Source: an uncultured Candidatus Thioglobus sp. (GTDB lineage: Bacteria > Pseudomonadota > Gammaproteobacteria > PS1 > Thioglobaceae). Taken from it: a DNA stretch of 53,938 nucleotides. The stretch spans positions 1-53,938 of the forward strand of contig CAJVCK010000007.1 in assembly GCA_910595805.1 (NCBI GenBank). The letters are read 5' to 3'. The position numbers and the translations under genes were made by a program. The notes beneath the pieces were generated by a model that made no database searches, was not told the origin of the DNA, and saw only the letters and a program-made list of their open reading frames with translations. Below are positions 43,213-53,433 of this stretch, piece after piece (the stretch's first letter is position 1; each line of letters opens with the position of its first letter).

Positions 43213-45174
43213 CTATTCAATCGGGTCTATATCCAGGTACCAACGCACCTTGTTTTTTAGTTTTAAAGTATTGATATGCTCGTTAAAGGTAGAAAGCAAT
43301 TGATGTAGCGCTTTTCTATTTTCCGACTGCAAGTACAAGTTGAAATAATAATAATCTGATTTCTTTTCAATAATATTTGCCACTGGCCCCCAGATTTCTA
43401 CCGCATCTATCTGAATATTTTTTAGCAGGCCAGCCGCTTCACGCAAAAAATCCTCAGCCATTTGTTTGTTTTTGGCATTGGCACACAATAGCGCCTGATG
43501 TGAGAATGGCGGCAATAATGCACTGCTACGTTGTTTGAGTAATTGACTAGCAAACTGTGTATAACGCGATGAGAGTACATAGCTAAAAATCGGATGATCA
43601 GGATAGCGAGTTTGAATAACCACCTCACCTTGATCGGCATTTCGACCAGCACGGCCGGATACCTGAATCAGTAACTGAGCCAAATGTTCTGTTGCACGAA
43701 AATCGAGCGATAACAAGCCCGCATCAGTATCCAAAATACCCACCATAGCCAGATTAGAAAAATCATGCCCCTTGGCTAGCATTTGCGTACCCACAATAAT
43801 ACAAGGGTCTCCAGAATTGATTTGCTTTAAGTGTTCGCTAAAAGCTTTTTTCCGACGGGTGGTATCGCGATCAATACGAATAATTGGAGTATTGGCAAAA
43901 TGCGAGGATAAGGTTTCTTCTAGGCGTTCAGTGCCATAACCCAACACTTCAAGGCTAGGTTGTTTGCATTCTGGGCAAGTGTGCTGTGGCATTTGTTCGT
44001 CACCACAATGATGACACTTGAGTCGGTTAATGTGGCGATGATAAATCATGCCTGAATCACAGTGGCCGCACTCAGCTTTCCATCCACATTCTTTACAATA
44101 ATAAACCGGGGCATAGCCACGACGATTGATAAATAACATGACTTGTTTTCCTTTGGATAAATATTGCGTCATTTTTTCAATCAGTGGGGAAGACAGTAAG
44201 CCATCAAAATGTTGCCTCATATCAATCAAGCTTACTTTTGGCAAAGTAGCATTACCCGCTCTGTGTGTAAGCGTGATGCGAGTGATTTTTTTATCTATCA
44301 CATTTTTTAGCATTTCTAGTGAAGGTGTTGCTGTGCCTAATACCAGAGGAATATTAGCTTGTTTGGCGCGGATGAAGCACAAATCTCTAGCGGAATAACG
44401 AAAGTTAGATTGTTGTTTGAACGAACCATCGTGCTCTTCATCAATAATAATCAAACCTAAATTTGGCATCGGAGCAAAAATTGCACTCCGGGTGCCTAGC
44501 ACGACACCAGCTTCAGTATTTTTTGCCATTAAATAAGCGTCGAGTTTTTGTGTTTCGTTTAACTGTGAATGAATAGCGACAACACGAGTTTCTAAGCGTG
44601 ATTCAAAGCGAGAGATCATTTGGGGCGTAAGTCCAATTTCAGGCACTAAAACTAACACTTGTTTTCCTTGATCTAATACAGCTTGAGTAATGTTAAGATA
44701 AACTTCAGTTTTGCCACTACCCGTGACACCATGGAGTAAAAATCCATGATAGCTATTTTGATCTTTAAGAATTTCATCAATGGCATGAGATTGCTCATCG
44801 GTAACCTTGTAGTCTGGTTTTTCAGTATTGATGGATAGTCCAGTGACTTTTTTAATTTTTGCCTCTTTACCAAGACGTAGGTTTTTCGGTAATGCCGCTG
44901 AGATTACCTCGCCAATAGGGTGGTGGTAATATTTGGCCGACCAAAATAAAAAATCAAGAATGGTTTGGTCTAGTATTGGCTCGTCATCTAGGACTTCTTC
45001 AACTGATTTGAGCTTGTCAAAATCACTCTTGTCTTTATTACCTAATACAATACCGACTACTTTTTTGCGAATAAAAGGCACTCTTACGCGCGTACCAATA
45101 GGAACTTCAACATCACACAGATAGTCAAAGGTTTTGTGTAGTGGCACAGGTATTGCAACTTCAACGATCGCCAT
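43213..45174 (-). CDS. priA: Primosomal protein N' (replication restart helicase PriA)
   Basis: The 653-aa protein has a DNA-binding start (VPLHKTFDYLCDVEVPIGTR), Walker A GVTGSGKTEVY, Walker B IIDEEHD, zinc-binding clusters CKECGWKAECGHC and CHHCGDEQMPQHTCPECK, then GTERLEE, IVGTQMLAKGHDF and QVSGRAGR. It restarts stalled forks. It is somewhat shorter than E. coli PriA. Its stop abuts the end of the convergent SoxH-like gene with no gap. Confidence 0.97.
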   Translation of the reverse strand: MAIVEVAIPVPLHKTFDYLCDVEVPIGTRVRVPFIRKKVVGIVLGNKDKSDFDKLKSVEEVLDDEPILDQTILDFLFWSAKYYHHPIGEVISAALPKNLRLGKEAKIKKVTGLSINTEKPDYKVTDEQSHAIDEILKDQNSYHGFLLHGVTGSGKTEVYLNITQAVLDQGKQVLVLVPEIGLTPQMISRFESRLETRVVAIHSQLNETQKLDAYLMAKNTEAGVVLGTRSAIFAPMPNLGLIIIDEEHDGSFKQQSNFRYSARDLCFIRAKQANIPLVLGTATPSLEMLKNVIDKKITRITLTHRAGNATLPKVSLIDMRQHFDGLLSSPLIEKMTQYLSKGKQVMLFINRRGYAPVYYCKECGWKAECGHCDSGMIYHRHINRLKCHHCGDEQMPQHTCPECKQPSLEVLGYGTERLEETLSSHFANTPIIRIDRDTTRRKKAFSEHLKQINSGDPCIIVGTQMLAKGHDFSNLAMVGILDTDAGLLSLDFRATEHLAQLLIQVSGRAGRNADQGEVVIQTRYPDHPIFSYVLSSRYTQFASQLLKQRSSALLPPFSHQALLCANAKNKQMAEDFLREAAGLLKNIQIDAVEIWGPVANIIEKKSDYYYFNLYLQSENRKALHQLLSTFNEHINTLKLKNKVRWYLDIDPIE

Positions 45175-45229
45175 TAGTGGGTAATTTTATATGGGTAAAA
45201 TGAATCATTTTATTCTTAAAAAAACCATA

Positions 45230-45670
45230 ATGGTTGTTATTCAAAACTCTATTAATGATGTTGCGGTCAACGAGCAAAATCTCAAAGATACTTTGCAGCA
45301 AGTAATCACTGATCTGGATAAGGGTGAGAGTGAATTGTTAATTCGAGTTGTCGATAAAACCGAGATTCAAAATCTCAATAGAACTTATCGCGACAAAGAT
45401 CAGCCGACCAATGTTTTGTCGTTTCCATCTGATTTACCGATTGAAATTGATGAAGCGATTTTAGGCGATGTAGTCATCTGCACCTCTGTGGTAGCTAGCG
45501 AAGCCATAGCGCAAAATAAAACTTTTGAACATCATTTAACTCATATGGCTATCCACGGTGCGCTACATTTGTTGGGATTTGACCATATCAAGGAATCTGA
45601 TGCTAATGTGATGGAGGCGTTAGAGGTAAAAATTTTGGAAAAAATCAAAATCGCTAACCCTTACGAATAG
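45230..45670 (+). CDS. ybeY: Endoribonuclease YbeY
   Basis: From the ATG at 45230 the product is 146 aa, near the family length. It has LIRVVDKTEIQNLNRTYRDK, TNVLSFPSD, ILGDVVIC and the zinc motif HMAIHGALHLLGFDH (H3 site). It works in 16S rRNA 3' maturation and ribosome quality control. In-frame ATGs at 45191 and 45200 would extend it by 13 or 10 residues. It is convergent with tilS, 7 bases apart. phoH is not adjacent. Confidence 0.93.
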   Translation: MVVIQNSINDVAVNEQNLKDTLQQVITDLDKGESELLIRVVDKTEIQNLNRTYRDKDQPTNVLSFPSDLPIEIDEAILGDVVICTSVVASEAIAQNKTFEHHLTHMAIHGALHLLGFDHIKESDANVMEALEVKILEKIKIANPYE

Positions 45671-45677
45671 TTAGGCA

Positions 45678-46853
45678 TTAGTCAGAATGTTCCATGCGCC
45701 CCAGTCGTTCCATCGCACGTAATTCATCATCAATATAGTACATTTTGAGTGAACTCCGCTCCCAGGGTGGGATGTTGGCATCTTGCAAGACCTTTTTGAG
45801 CGATTGTGAGTGTTTTTTGCCCGGTAATTTGATGCGTTGCCCCTCAGTTCGGTAGCGAATAGAAAAATTTGGCAAATTTTCAAATTCTTCATGAAAAGGG
45901 CAATAATCTTGAGACTTCTGTTTTCGGGTGTCAATAAAATACAACTCATCTTGATAGCGACGAATCTCGAAACTATCCCATCCTATTAAAGGCTGTGCAT
46001 CTTCTTTAGCATGTAATAAGTCATTAATTTGATCCATAATCTTATCACTAGGCGCTAAAAACTTCATTAAGCTTAAATGGTGGCGCAAAATGTTCTTAAT
46101 TCGGTGTATTTCTAACTTTTTTAAAGCGCTAATGTTGATTCTGCCGCTGTCTTTAATAATATGGTGCGCATTAATGTCAATTTCAGCCAGTTCACGCGTG
46201 AGTTTTAGTGCTTCAGATTGGTGTTTAGCGCTTCGAGTTAAGATTTTTGCCAAATTTTTATAGACGGTTTCTAGTTTTGGAATAATCTCTAAGCGCAAGA
46301 AGTTGCGTCGAAAATTGGTATCAGTGTTGCTGTCGTCTTCCACCCAAGACAAATGATGATCTTTGGCGTATTTAATGATTTCAGATTTTTCAATATTGAG
46401 CATTGGTCGGTAATGCACACCATTTCCTAAAGGTTTTGATTTTGGCATGGCAGCCAATCCTGCCACGCCAGCACCGCGGAAGAGTTGCAGCAAGAGCGTT
46501 TCAGCTTGATCATTCTGATGGTGTGCTGTACACAGTACTTCATTTTCTTTTAATGAGCAAGATAATGAATAATAGCGTTTTTTACGTGCATTTTCTTCTA
46601 AGTTAGGCCCATTTTTGATAAATATATCAATATTATCATAAGCAATATCCAGTGTTCTACATAGATTTTTGCAAAAATTGTCCCACTCATTGCAGTATGC
46701 TGACAGGTGGTGATTACAATGAATAGCACGCAGGTTGCTAGGATGGTGCGTGTGTAGATAATGAAGCAGTACGACTGAATCGATACCGCCACTCAAAGCG
46801 ACCGCAATACGTTTGTCTTCCAGAAAAGAATCTTTACTCTTTAAATTTTCCAA
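45678..46853 (-). CDS. tilS: tRNA(Ile)-lysidine synthase
   Basis: The 391-aa protein has the PP-loop [57 protein letters not shown] and [11 protein letters not shown], with a C-terminal substrate-binding domain ([20 protein letters not shown]). It converts C34 of tRNA-Ile(CAU) to lysidine so that AUA is read as Ile; the substrate tRNA gene is at 26602-26678. It overlaps accA by 20 bases, the usual accA-tilS order. Confidence 0.96.
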   Translation of the reverse strand: MENLKSKDSFLEDKRIAVALSGGIDSVVLLHYLHTHHPSNLRAIHCNHHLSAYCNEWDNFCKNLCRTLDIAYDNIDIFIKNGPNLEENARKKRYYSLSCSLKENEVLCTAHHQNDQAETLLLQLFRGAGVAGLAAMPKSKPLGNGVHYRPMLNIEKSEIIKYAKDHHLSWVEDDSNTDTNFRRNFLRLEIIPKLETVYKNLAKILTRSAKHQSEALKLTRELAEIDINAHHIIKDSGRINISALKKLEIHRIKNILRHHLSLMKFLAPSDKIMDQINDLLHAKEDAQPLIGWDSFEIRRYQDELYFIDTRKQKSQDYCPFHEEFENLPNFSIRYRTEGQRIKLPGKKHSQSLKKVLQDANIPPWERSSLKMYYIDDELRAMERLGRMEHSD

Positions 46854-47784
46854 AACTTAAAATTTTATCTGCTCGCGCTTGTAGTAGTTGATCAATTGGT
46901 ATCTTTATAACTGATTCTAATTGTTGTTTAAGGGCATCTTTGAGAAGTGCTCGACCTTCGTCAGGATTGCGATGAATACCGCCTAATGGCTCAGTAATAA
47001 TTTCATCAATTAAACCTTCTTTTTTAAGGTGCTTACTGGTGAGCTTAAGTGATTCCGCTGCCACGTTGGCTTTGGCTACGTCTTTATAAAGAATAGAAGC
47101 ACAACCCTCAGGTGAAATAACCGAATAGATTGAATATTCAAACATCATCATCCTGTCGGCCACACCAATGGCAAGCGCACCACCAGAGCCGCCCTCGCCA
47201 ATCACCACGGAAATAATTGGTGTGGCTAGTGTTGACATCTCGAATAGGTTTGTTGCAATCGCTTCAGATTGACCACGTTCTTCTGCGCCAATGCCAGGGT
47301 AAGCGCCCGGCGTATCAATAAAAGTAATGACTGGCATTGAGAATTTCTCAGCCATTTTCATTAATCGTAGCGCTTTTCGGTAACCTTCAGGGCGTGGCAT
47401 ACCAAAGTTGTATTTAAGTTTTTCTGTGGTTGAACGACCCTTTTGCTGACCAATAAACATTACACTTTGACCGTCTAACTTGGCTATGCCGCCAATAATT
47501 GCATGATCATCAGCATAAGCACGATCACCATGTAACTCGATGAATTCGTCAAACACGTCATCAATATAGTCTAAGGTGTAAAGGCGTTGTGGGTGCCTGG
47601 CTAGTTGAGATATTTGCCAATCACTCAGTGATGAAAATATCTTTTTTGTTAAAGCACCACTTTTGGTTTTTAATGCCTCCATTTCTTTAACAATATCGGC
47701 TTTGTCTTTTATATTGCAAAGCGCTTGAATCTTTCCTTCTAGCTCAGCAATCGGTTGTTCAAAATCAAGATAATCTAAATTCAT
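46834..47784 (-). CDS. accA: Acetyl-CoA carboxylase carboxyltransferase subunit alpha
   Basis: The 316-aa protein starts [18 protein letters not shown] and has [71 protein letters not shown] and [16 protein letters not shown]. With AccD it transfers CO2 from biotin to acetyl-CoA in fatty-acid synthesis. It is followed by overlapping tilS and is divergent from the LysE-type gene. Confidence 0.97.
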   Translation of the reverse strand: MNLDYLDFEQPIAELEGKIQALCNIKDKADIVKEMEALKTKSGALTKKIFSSLSDWQISQLARHPQRLYTLDYIDDVFDEFIELHGDRAYADDHAIIGGIAKLDGQSVMFIGQQKGRSTTEKLKYNFGMPRPEGYRKALRLMKMAEKFSMPVITFIDTPGAYPGIGAEERGQSEAIATNLFEMSTLATPIISVVIGEGGSGGALAIGVADRMMMFEYSIYSVISPEGCASILYKDVAKANVAAESLKLTSKHLKKEGLIDEIITEPLGGIHRNPDEGRALLKDALKQQLESVIKIPIDQLLQARADKILSFGKFKE

Positions 47785-47827
47785 ATCAAGTTAAAATCAA
47801 TTCTAATAATTATTTGAATTATAGCAG

Positions 47828-48436
47828 ATGGACTTACTTACACTACTTTCTTTGGCGTTCGCAACTTTCATTTATGCCATCTCGCCAGGCCCTGGAATTT
47901 TTGCAGTTTTAGCTACAGCTACGCGTTATGGTGCAACACCAGCACTATGGTTGTCTATCGGCCATACAATAACTGATATGTTGTATGTCTCTATTGCAAT
48001 TTTTGCATTAGGTATTTTGTCAGCATTGATCAATCAGTCAATGATTTATGTTCAAATGTTTGGTGCAATTTATTTGCTATATATTGGTTACCAGCAATAT
48101 CAATCTAAAGGAGTAAGCTTTGAGAAATCGACATCAAAGCAATCAGTACTTAGATTGTTTTTAGCTGGCATTGTAGTCGGTGGCACCAATCCAAAGACAG
48201 TTATCTATTATTTATCTTTCCTGCCTTTATTTGTTAATCTTAATCAGATTGATTTTTTCAGTGCTGTTGAGGTGATTTTTATTGTTGGTATCACTGTATT
48301 GTTTTCGTTAAGTATTGCAAATATCGTTGGTCTTAAACTTCGGCAATCTATAGAAAATCCAAAAGTTATAAAACGTATAAATGAGATTACAGGCATTACG
48401 ATGATGTTAGTCGGCGTATTTGTTGGAATGTATTGA
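47828..48436 (+). CDS. LysE/RhtB-family amino-acid exporter
   Basis: The 202-aa protein has about six membrane helices. It carries the family motif FIYAISPGPGIFAVLATATR followed by YG, then AIYLLYIGYQQYQSK and GIVVGGTNPKTVIYYLSFLP. Family members export amino acids such as homoserine, threonine or lysine. The substrate is not predictable. An aquaporin gene starts 14 bases downstream. Confidence 0.9.
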   Translation: MDLLTLLSLAFATFIYAISPGPGIFAVLATATRYGATPALWLSIGHTITDMLYVSIAIFALGILSALINQSMIYVQMFGAIYLLYIGYQQYQSKGVSFEKSTSKQSVLRLFLAGIVVGGTNPKTVIYYLSFLPLFVNLNQIDFFSAVEVIFIVGITVLFSLSIANIVGLKLRQSIENPKVIKRINEITGITMMLVGVFVGMY

Positions 48437-48450
48437 TTTAAAATATTATT

Positions 48451-49137
48451 ATGAGAAAAAAATTAGTTGCAGAATTTTTAGGAACTTATATATTGGTATT
48501 TGCTGGTACTGGCGCAATGACGATAGGCGCAATAACCGGCGAACCGGGGCATGCTGGTATTGCTATTACTTTTGGTTTTGTGATTGTTGCTTTGATCTAT
48601 AGTTTTGCCCATATATCAGGTGCGCACTTTAACCCTGCGGTAACTATTGCTTTTTGGGTAATGGGCGAATTTCAGAAATCAAAGGTTGTACCTTATATTA
48701 CCGTGCAAATCTCTGGTGCGATTTTAGCTAGTTATAGTTTGTATTTTTTATTGCTAGAGGATATAGCCTCTATGGAGCAGGCAGCTTACTTGGGGTCAAC
48801 ACTTCCACATGGGTCTGAGATGCAATCTTTCGGTTTTGAGCTAATTCTAACCTTTATTTTAATGTTGGTGATTAGTGCGTCTGCCATTCATGGCAAGGCT
48901 ATTAAAGATTTTGCTGGTATTGCAATTGGGTTTACTGTCGGTTTGGAAGCTATGTTTGCTGGACCTATTACTGGTGCCAGTATGAACCCTGCTCGATCTA
49001 TTGGCCCTGCATTGGTGAGTGGTAATCTTGAGCATTTATGGCTTTATATTGTATCCACTGTATTGGGCGCAGTATTGGCATCCCTTGTATTTGTAAAGTT
49101 TTTTAAATGCAAGGGTTTAAATGAATGTCAGAGCTAG
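48451..49137 (+). CDS. Aquaporin / MIP-family channel
   Basis: The 228-aa protein has six predicted helices and two NPA half-helices, SGAHFNPAVTIAFW and GASMNPARSIGPALVSG. The second matches water-selective (AqpZ-like) members more than GlpF, which carries longer loops. No glycerol genes are adjacent. It is co-directional and close to the LysE-type gene, so the two may share a transcript. Confidence 0.93.
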   Translation: MRKKLVAEFLGTYILVFAGTGAMTIGAITGEPGHAGIAITFGFVIVALIYSFAHISGAHFNPAVTIAFWVMGEFQKSKVVPYITVQISGAILASYSLYFLLLEDIASMEQAAYLGSTLPHGSEMQSFGFELILTFILMLVISASAIHGKAIKDFAGIAIGFTVGLEAMFAGPITGASMNPARSIGPALVSGNLEHLWLYIVSTVLGAVLASLVFVKFFKCKGLNECQS

Positions 49138-49234
49138 TTTTTACGAACTTTTAGCCAAATTCTTTAAAAATTAATTTCAATTGTCAGAAACAGATTGTGT
49201 TAAAGTTGTTTTCATTAAATATTTTTAATAAAGT

Positions 49235-49417
49235 ATGGATGTAATTTATTGGTTAATACCGAGCATGATATTTGTTGGCGTTGTTTTGGTAGTTCTTTTG
49301 ATATTAGGCATTAGAAGTGGCCAATATGATGATTTGGAAGGAGAAGGGTCGCGTGTTTTATTTGATGAAAATGATGGTAATTCCAATACCCAAAAAAAAC
49401 ATAAGAATAAGGGTTGA
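49235..49417 (+). CDS. ccoS: cbb3-type cytochrome oxidase assembly protein CcoS
   Basis: This 60-aa protein has one N-terminal membrane helix (IYWLIPSMIFVGVVLVVLLI) followed by RSGQYDDLEGEGSRVLFDEN, the CcoS signature (SGQxDDLxGxxxRxLxDD). CcoS is needed for heme and copper insertion into cbb3 oxidase, a high-affinity terminal oxidase. It normally follows ccoI/ccoG genes. Here it stands alone between an aquaporin and a phosphate transporter unit. The tail is Asn/Lys-rich. Confidence 0.85.
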   Translation: MDVIYWLIPSMIFVGVVLVVLLILGIRSGQYDDLEGEGSRVLFDENDGNSNTQKKHKNKG

Positions 49418-49480
49418 CACAGCGCTTTATTTATTGAAAATTCGCAATTGAAAACTATAAATATAAAATAGGATAATATT

Positions 49481-50158
49481 ATGGCTAAAAGTATTATTGA
49501 TGGCTTGTTTGGCAAGTCACCGATCAGCCCTTTGCAAAAGCACATGACAAGTGTGCATTCATGTATCTCAGAACTTAAGGGTTTTATGGTTGCTATTCAT
49601 TCTCAGGATTGGGATCTGGCAGAACAAATTAGAAGTGATATTGGCACCAAAGAAGGTGAGGCCGATATCTTAAAAAAGAAATTACGTTTAAGTTTGCCAT
49701 CAACCTTTATGATGCCGTTTTCACGCCGTGATTTATTAGATTTACTTCTTATTCAAGACGCTATTGCAAATACTACCAAGGATGTGGCTGGTTTGATGAG
49801 CAATAGAAAAATGACATTGCCAGACGAAATCTTTGAGGATGTGATTGAGTTGACGGATGTGTGTATTAAAACCTCATCAAAAGCGTTAGAAGCTGTCAAT
49901 GAGCTGGATGAATTAATGGAAACTGCGTTTGGCAATCGCGAGAGAAAAGTTGTGGGCTCTATTATTTCTGATGTTAATGATTTAGAAAGTCAATCAGATA
50001 AGATACAGCATGAAATTCGTGCTAAATTGTTCCCATTAGAATCAAAGCTACCACCAGTAGATGTAATATTTTACTACCGCGCTGTTGAATGGCTAGGTGA
50101 GTTAGCTGATGGCGCTCAAAGAGTCGGTTCACGCTTAGAAGTATTGTTAGCTAAGTAA
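49481..50158 (+). CDS. Pit-associated PhoU-like (DUF47/TIGR00153) protein
   Basis: This 225-aa all-helical cytoplasmic protein belongs to the DUF47 family: FGKSPISPLQKHMTSVHSCI, EADILKKKLRLSLPSTFMMP, FSRRDLLDLLLIQDAIANTT, and VEWLGELADGAQRVGSRLEV at the end. Such proteins sit upstream of Pit transporters and are thought to gate or regulate them. The pit gene starts 10 bases after the stop, with a strong ribosome site between. Confidence 0.92.
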   Translation: MAKSIIDGLFGKSPISPLQKHMTSVHSCISELKGFMVAIHSQDWDLAEQIRSDIGTKEGEADILKKKLRLSLPSTFMMPFSRRDLLDLLLIQDAIANTTKDVAGLMSNRKMTLPDEIFEDVIELTDVCIKTSSKALEAVNELDELMETAFGNRERKVVGSIISDVNDLESQSDKIQHEIRAKLFPLESKLPPVDVIFYYRAVEWLGELADGAQRVGSRLEVLLAK

Positions 50159-50167
50159 GGAGGGCAT

Positions 50168-51436
50168 ATGGAAATTATTGCGAATTACGGCGACGTATTA
50201 TTAATTTTAGCCATTGTTTTTGGCTTATTTATGGCTTGGGGTGTAGGTGCAAACGATGTAGCTAACGCCATGGGAACCTCAGTAGGTTCAGGGGCAATCA
50301 CCATTAAACAAGCAATTATGATTGCTGTTGTATTCGAATTTGCTGGTGCAGTGCTTGCCGGTGGAGAAGTGACAGCGACGATTCGAAAAGGTATTTTGGA
50401 CGCAGCACTATTTACCGATAGTCCGCATCTTCTGGTGTACGGCATGCTGGCTTCACTTTTGGCAGCAGGCACGTGGCTGATGATTGCATCAAGCCTAGGT
50501 TGGCCAGTATCTACTACACACTCAATTGTGGGTGCGATCGTAGGCTTTGGTGCAGTAGGTGTTGGTATTGATGCTGTGTCTTGGGGCAAAGTTGGTAATA
50601 TTGCCATGAGTTGGGTAGTTTCGCCAATCTTGGCCGGCAGTATTGCATTTATATTGTTTAGAAGTTTACAAAATTTAATCATTGACACTAAGCATCCATT
50701 TGATAATGCCAAGAAATACGTGCCGTTCTATATGTTTTTAGTAGGCTTTATTATTTCTTTGGTGACTATCTTTAAGGGTCTTAAGCATATTGGTTTGACT
50801 TTTGATTTAGGCACTAGCTATATGCTTGCAATTGGCTTTGGTTTATTGGTTGCACTTGTTGGTACAAGCATTATCAGACGTATACAAATTGATCCTAGTG
50901 AAAATGAAGATTTTCACTTTACTTCTATGGAAAGAATCTTTAGTGTGTTGATGGTTATTACTGCGGCAGCAATGGCATTTGCTCACGGCTCTAATGACGT
51001 GGCAAATGCTATCGGGCCATTAGCTGCAATTTACGGTGTTATTGAAAGTGGCGGCCTAATTGGTTCTAAGAGTATATTGCCAGTTTGGGTATTACTTGTA
51101 GGTGGTGGTGGTATCGTATTTGGTCTAGTGACCTATGGGCACAAAGTAATTGCTACAGTGGGCACTGGTATTACCCAGCTAACACCATCTCGTGGCTTTG
51201 CCGCTACATTAGCAGCAGCAGCAACGGTAGTGATTGCCTCAGGTACAGGCTTGCCAGTATCGACTACGCAGGTGTTAGTGGGCGCGGTGCTTGGCGTTGG
51301 TTTGGCGCGTGGTATGGCGGCTTTAGATACACGCGTAATTAACAAAATTTTCTTATCATGGTTGATTACATTGCCAGCAGGTGCAATTATGTCAATTGTC
51401 TTTTTCTTTATGCTTAAAGGCATATTCGGAACATAA
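50168..51436 (+). CDS. pit: Inorganic phosphate transporter (Pit family)
   Basis: The 422-aa membrane protein has the two inverted PiT signatures, GANDVANAMGTSVGSGAITI near the N-terminus and FAHGSNDVANAIGPLAAI in the second half, plus SSLGWPVSTTHSIVGAIVG and SGTGLPVSTTQVLVGAVLG. It takes up phosphate (as metal phosphate) driven by ion symport. AAGGAGG sits 4 bases before the ATG. Phosphate supply matters here because PPi chemistry is central. Confidence 0.96.
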   Translation: MEIIANYGDVLLILAIVFGLFMAWGVGANDVANAMGTSVGSGAITIKQAIMIAVVFEFAGAVLAGGEVTATIRKGILDAALFTDSPHLLVYGMLASLLAAGTWLMIASSLGWPVSTTHSIVGAIVGFGAVGVGIDAVSWGKVGNIAMSWVVSPILAGSIAFILFRSLQNLIIDTKHPFDNAKKYVPFYMFLVGFIISLVTIFKGLKHIGLTFDLGTSYMLAIGFGLLVALVGTSIIRRIQIDPSENEDFHFTSMERIFSVLMVITAAAMAFAHGSNDVANAIGPLAAIYGVIESGGLIGSKSILPVWVLLVGGGGIVFGLVTYGHKVIATVGTGITQLTPSRGFAATLAAAATVVIASGTGLPVSTTQVLVGAVLGVGLARGMAALDTRVINKIFLSWLITLPAGAIMSIVFFFMLKGIFGT

Positions 51437-51439
51437 ATT

Positions 51440-51670
51440 ATGACTTTAGAAGAAATTCAAGCCAAGCTTGAGGCAGGCGTTGAGAATTCAACAGTGACGA
51501 TGGAAGGTGATGGTTGTAATTGTTCAACCTTAGTTGTATCGCCAGTTTTTGAAGGCATGTCGCTCTTAGCTAGGCAGAAAATGGTGCTTGCAGCTGTTCG
51601 TGAAAATATAGACAGTGGCGAGTTACATGCTTTGAGTATTAAAGCTAGAACGCCTGAAGAAAATAGCTAG
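51440..51670 (+). CDS. BolA/IbaG-family protein
   Basis: This 76-aa protein has the BolA pattern with VTMEGDGCNCSTLVVSPVFE and GMSLLARQKMVLAAVRENI, closest to the short IbaG (YrbA) branch. BolA proteins pair with monothiol glutaredoxins in Fe-S handling or iron sensing. It starts 3 bases after pit and is probably co-transcribed. It is convergent with the next gene. Confidence 0.88.
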   Translation: MTLEEIQAKLEAGVENSTVTMEGDGCNCSTLVVSPVFEGMSLLARQKMVLAAVRENIDSGELHALSIKARTPEENS

Positions 51671-51673
51671 AGT

Positions 51674-51868
51674 TTATTCATTTTCATGTGTTGCATACAC
51701 ATGTACTTGGTTGTCAAAATCGATAGAAACCGTGATGTTGATCGGTCGACAACAGACTGAGCAGTCCTCAATATAACTTTGATTTGGTTCAGAGCAATCA
51801 ATGTCTATTCCAATAATTTCGCCACAATAGGGACAATTTATTGATTGTTGTTGTAGTTCATTCATCAA
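51674..51868 (-). CDS. CPXCG-motif cysteine-rich protein
   Basis: This 64-aa protein has NCPYCGEIIGIDIDCSEPNQ, YIEDCSVCCRPINITV and a HVYATHENE end. The CPYCG and CSVCC pairs form the zinc-ribbon-like core of the CPXCG family of small proteins of unknown function. ATG at 51868 is followed by a second ATG at 51865, so the start may be one codon shorter. It overlaps the DUF1289 gene by 11 bases. Confidence 0.85.
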   Translation of the reverse strand: MMNELQQQSINCPYCGEIIGIDIDCSEPNQSYIEDCSVCCRPINITVSIDFDNQVHVYATHENE

Positions 51869-52055
51869 TATTACGACTGGCTAAGTCTTCCATAATTGCT
51901 TGACGCATCGAATCTGAGTAATTAATCCAATTGGTGATCTCATCACTATGGCGTTTACAACCGATACAATAGTTGTCTTTATTGTATTTGCAAATATCAA
52001 CGCAAGGTGATTTTCTGGGAGAGTAAGGACTCAGTGGCGGTTGATTTTCATTCAT
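51858..52055 (-). CDS. DUF1289 family small protein
   Basis: This 65-aa protein has SPCVDICKYNKDNYCIGCKR and TNWINYSDSMRQAIMEDLAS, the DUF1289 pattern of four cysteines (C-x3-C-x7-C-x2-C) followed by an EIxxWxxxxxxxR helix. The four cysteines probably bind a metal. Function unknown. It is the first gene of a two-gene minus-strand unit, divergent from rhlE. Confidence 0.88.
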   Translation of the reverse strand: MNENQPPLSPYSPRKSPCVDICKYNKDNYCIGCKRHSDEITNWINYSDSMRQAIMEDLASRNIDE

Positions 52056-52114
52056 ATTTTTTATTATAAGATGTCAATGTAAAATAAGCATCTTTATTTC
52101 ACCAACATTCTTCT

Positions 52115-53413
52115 ATGGGCTTCTCTAAACTAGGCTTGTCAGATTCTATTCTGAAGGCTATTAATCAACAGGGTTATGACAAACCTTCTCCCATTCAAGA
52201 AAAATCAATACCTGTAGTGTTAGAGGGTAAAGATTTGATGGCAGCGGCACAAACAGGCACTGGTAAAACTGCAGGTTTTACATTGCCGATTTTACAGTTA
52301 CTGTCAAAAGGGCGACCAGCAAAATCAAACCAAGTGCGCACATTGATATTAACGCCAACCAGAGAATTGGCCGCTCAGGTGCAGGCTAGTGTTGCCACCT
52401 ACGGCAGTAATCTACCGCTTAAATCGACTGTTGTTTTTGGTGGTGTAAAGATCAATCCACAAATGCAAAAACTTCGTGGTGGCGTGGATATTTTAGTGGC
52501 GACCCCGGGGCGATTGCTAGATCTTTATTCACAAAATTCCGTTAAGTTTGATCAGTTAGAAATTATCGTTTTTGACGAAGCAGATAGAATGCTGGATATG
52601 GGTTTTATTCATGATATTAAGCGTATTTTAAAAATTCTACCACCTAAAAGACAAACATTAATGTTTTCAGCAACCTTTTCTGATGAGATTAGAAAGCTGG
52701 CAAAAAATCTAGTAAACAACCCAATTGAAATATCGGTAACGCCACGTAACTCCACAGTTAAATCAGTTAAGCAGTGGATTCATCCGGTAGATAAATCTAA
52801 GAAGCAAGCATTATTAACAAAGCTGATTAAGGATCATAGTTGGTATCAAGTATTAGTGTTTAGCCGTACTAAGCATGGCGCTAATCGTATTGCCACACAA
52901 CTCGGCAAAAGAGGTATTACTGCTGCTGCCATCCATGGCAATAAATCTCAAGGTGCGCGTACGCGTGCGCTGGCTGATTTCAAAGCCGGCAAGGTTAATG
53001 TTTTAGTGGCAACCGATATTGCTGCACGCGGCATTGATATTGATCAACTTCCGCATGTGGTTAATTTTGATCTTCCGCATGTGCCAGAAGACTACGTACA
53101 CCGTATTGGTCGCACGGGTCGTGCAGGCTCAAAAGGTGAGGCGATATCATTAGTGAGTGCTGACGAAGCTAAGCAATTGTTTGATATTGAACGCCTTATT
53201 CAAAACAAGCTTGAACGTATTATGGTGGATGACTTTGTACCAGACCACAACCTGCCAGAATCACTGAAAAAACAATTACCACCTAAGAATAAAAAACCTA
53301 AGAAGAATAAGTCTCGCAATAAACCAAGATATGGAAAAGACAGCAATTCTAAAGACAATAAGGCTAAAAAGAAGAAAGGCTTCTGGGGGAATAAGCCTAA
53401 GAAGCAATCTTAA
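52115..53413 (+). CDS. rhlE: DEAD-box RNA helicase, RhlE-like
   Basis: The 432-aa protein has the Q motif ([31 protein letters not shown]), [56 protein letters not shown] and [16 protein letters not shown] Lys/Asn-rich tail of about 55 residues could bind RNA. RhlE acts in ribosome assembly and RNA decay. The ATG lies close behind an AT-rich leader with no strong ribosome site. Confidence 0.94.
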   Translation: MGFSKLGLSDSILKAINQQGYDKPSPIQEKSIPVVLEGKDLMAAAQTGTGKTAGFTLPILQLLSKGRPAKSNQVRTLILTPTRELAAQVQASVATYGSNLPLKSTVVFGGVKINPQMQKLRGGVDILVATPGRLLDLYSQNSVKFDQLEIIVFDEADRMLDMGFIHDIKRILKILPPKRQTLMFSATFSDEIRKLAKNLVNNPIEISVTPRNSTVKSVKQWIHPVDKSKKQALLTKLIKDHSWYQVLVFSRTKHGANRIATQLGKRGITAAAIHGNKSQGARTRALADFKAGKVNVLVATDIAARGIDIDQLPHVVNFDLPHVPEDYVHRIGRTGRAGSKGEAISLVSADEAKQLFDIERLIQNKLERIMVDDFVPDHNLPESLKKQLPPKNKKPKKNKSRNKPRYGKDSNSKDNKAKKKKGFWGNKPKKQS

Positions 53414-53433
53414 AAATAAATGGAGCAATTATT

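Noticed and set aside
50185..50712. A 175-codon open frame antisense to pit
   Set aside because: It mirrors the Ala/Gly/Val-rich membrane codons of pit, has no ribosome site and makes a low-complexity Thr/Pro/Ala product. It is a shadow frame.
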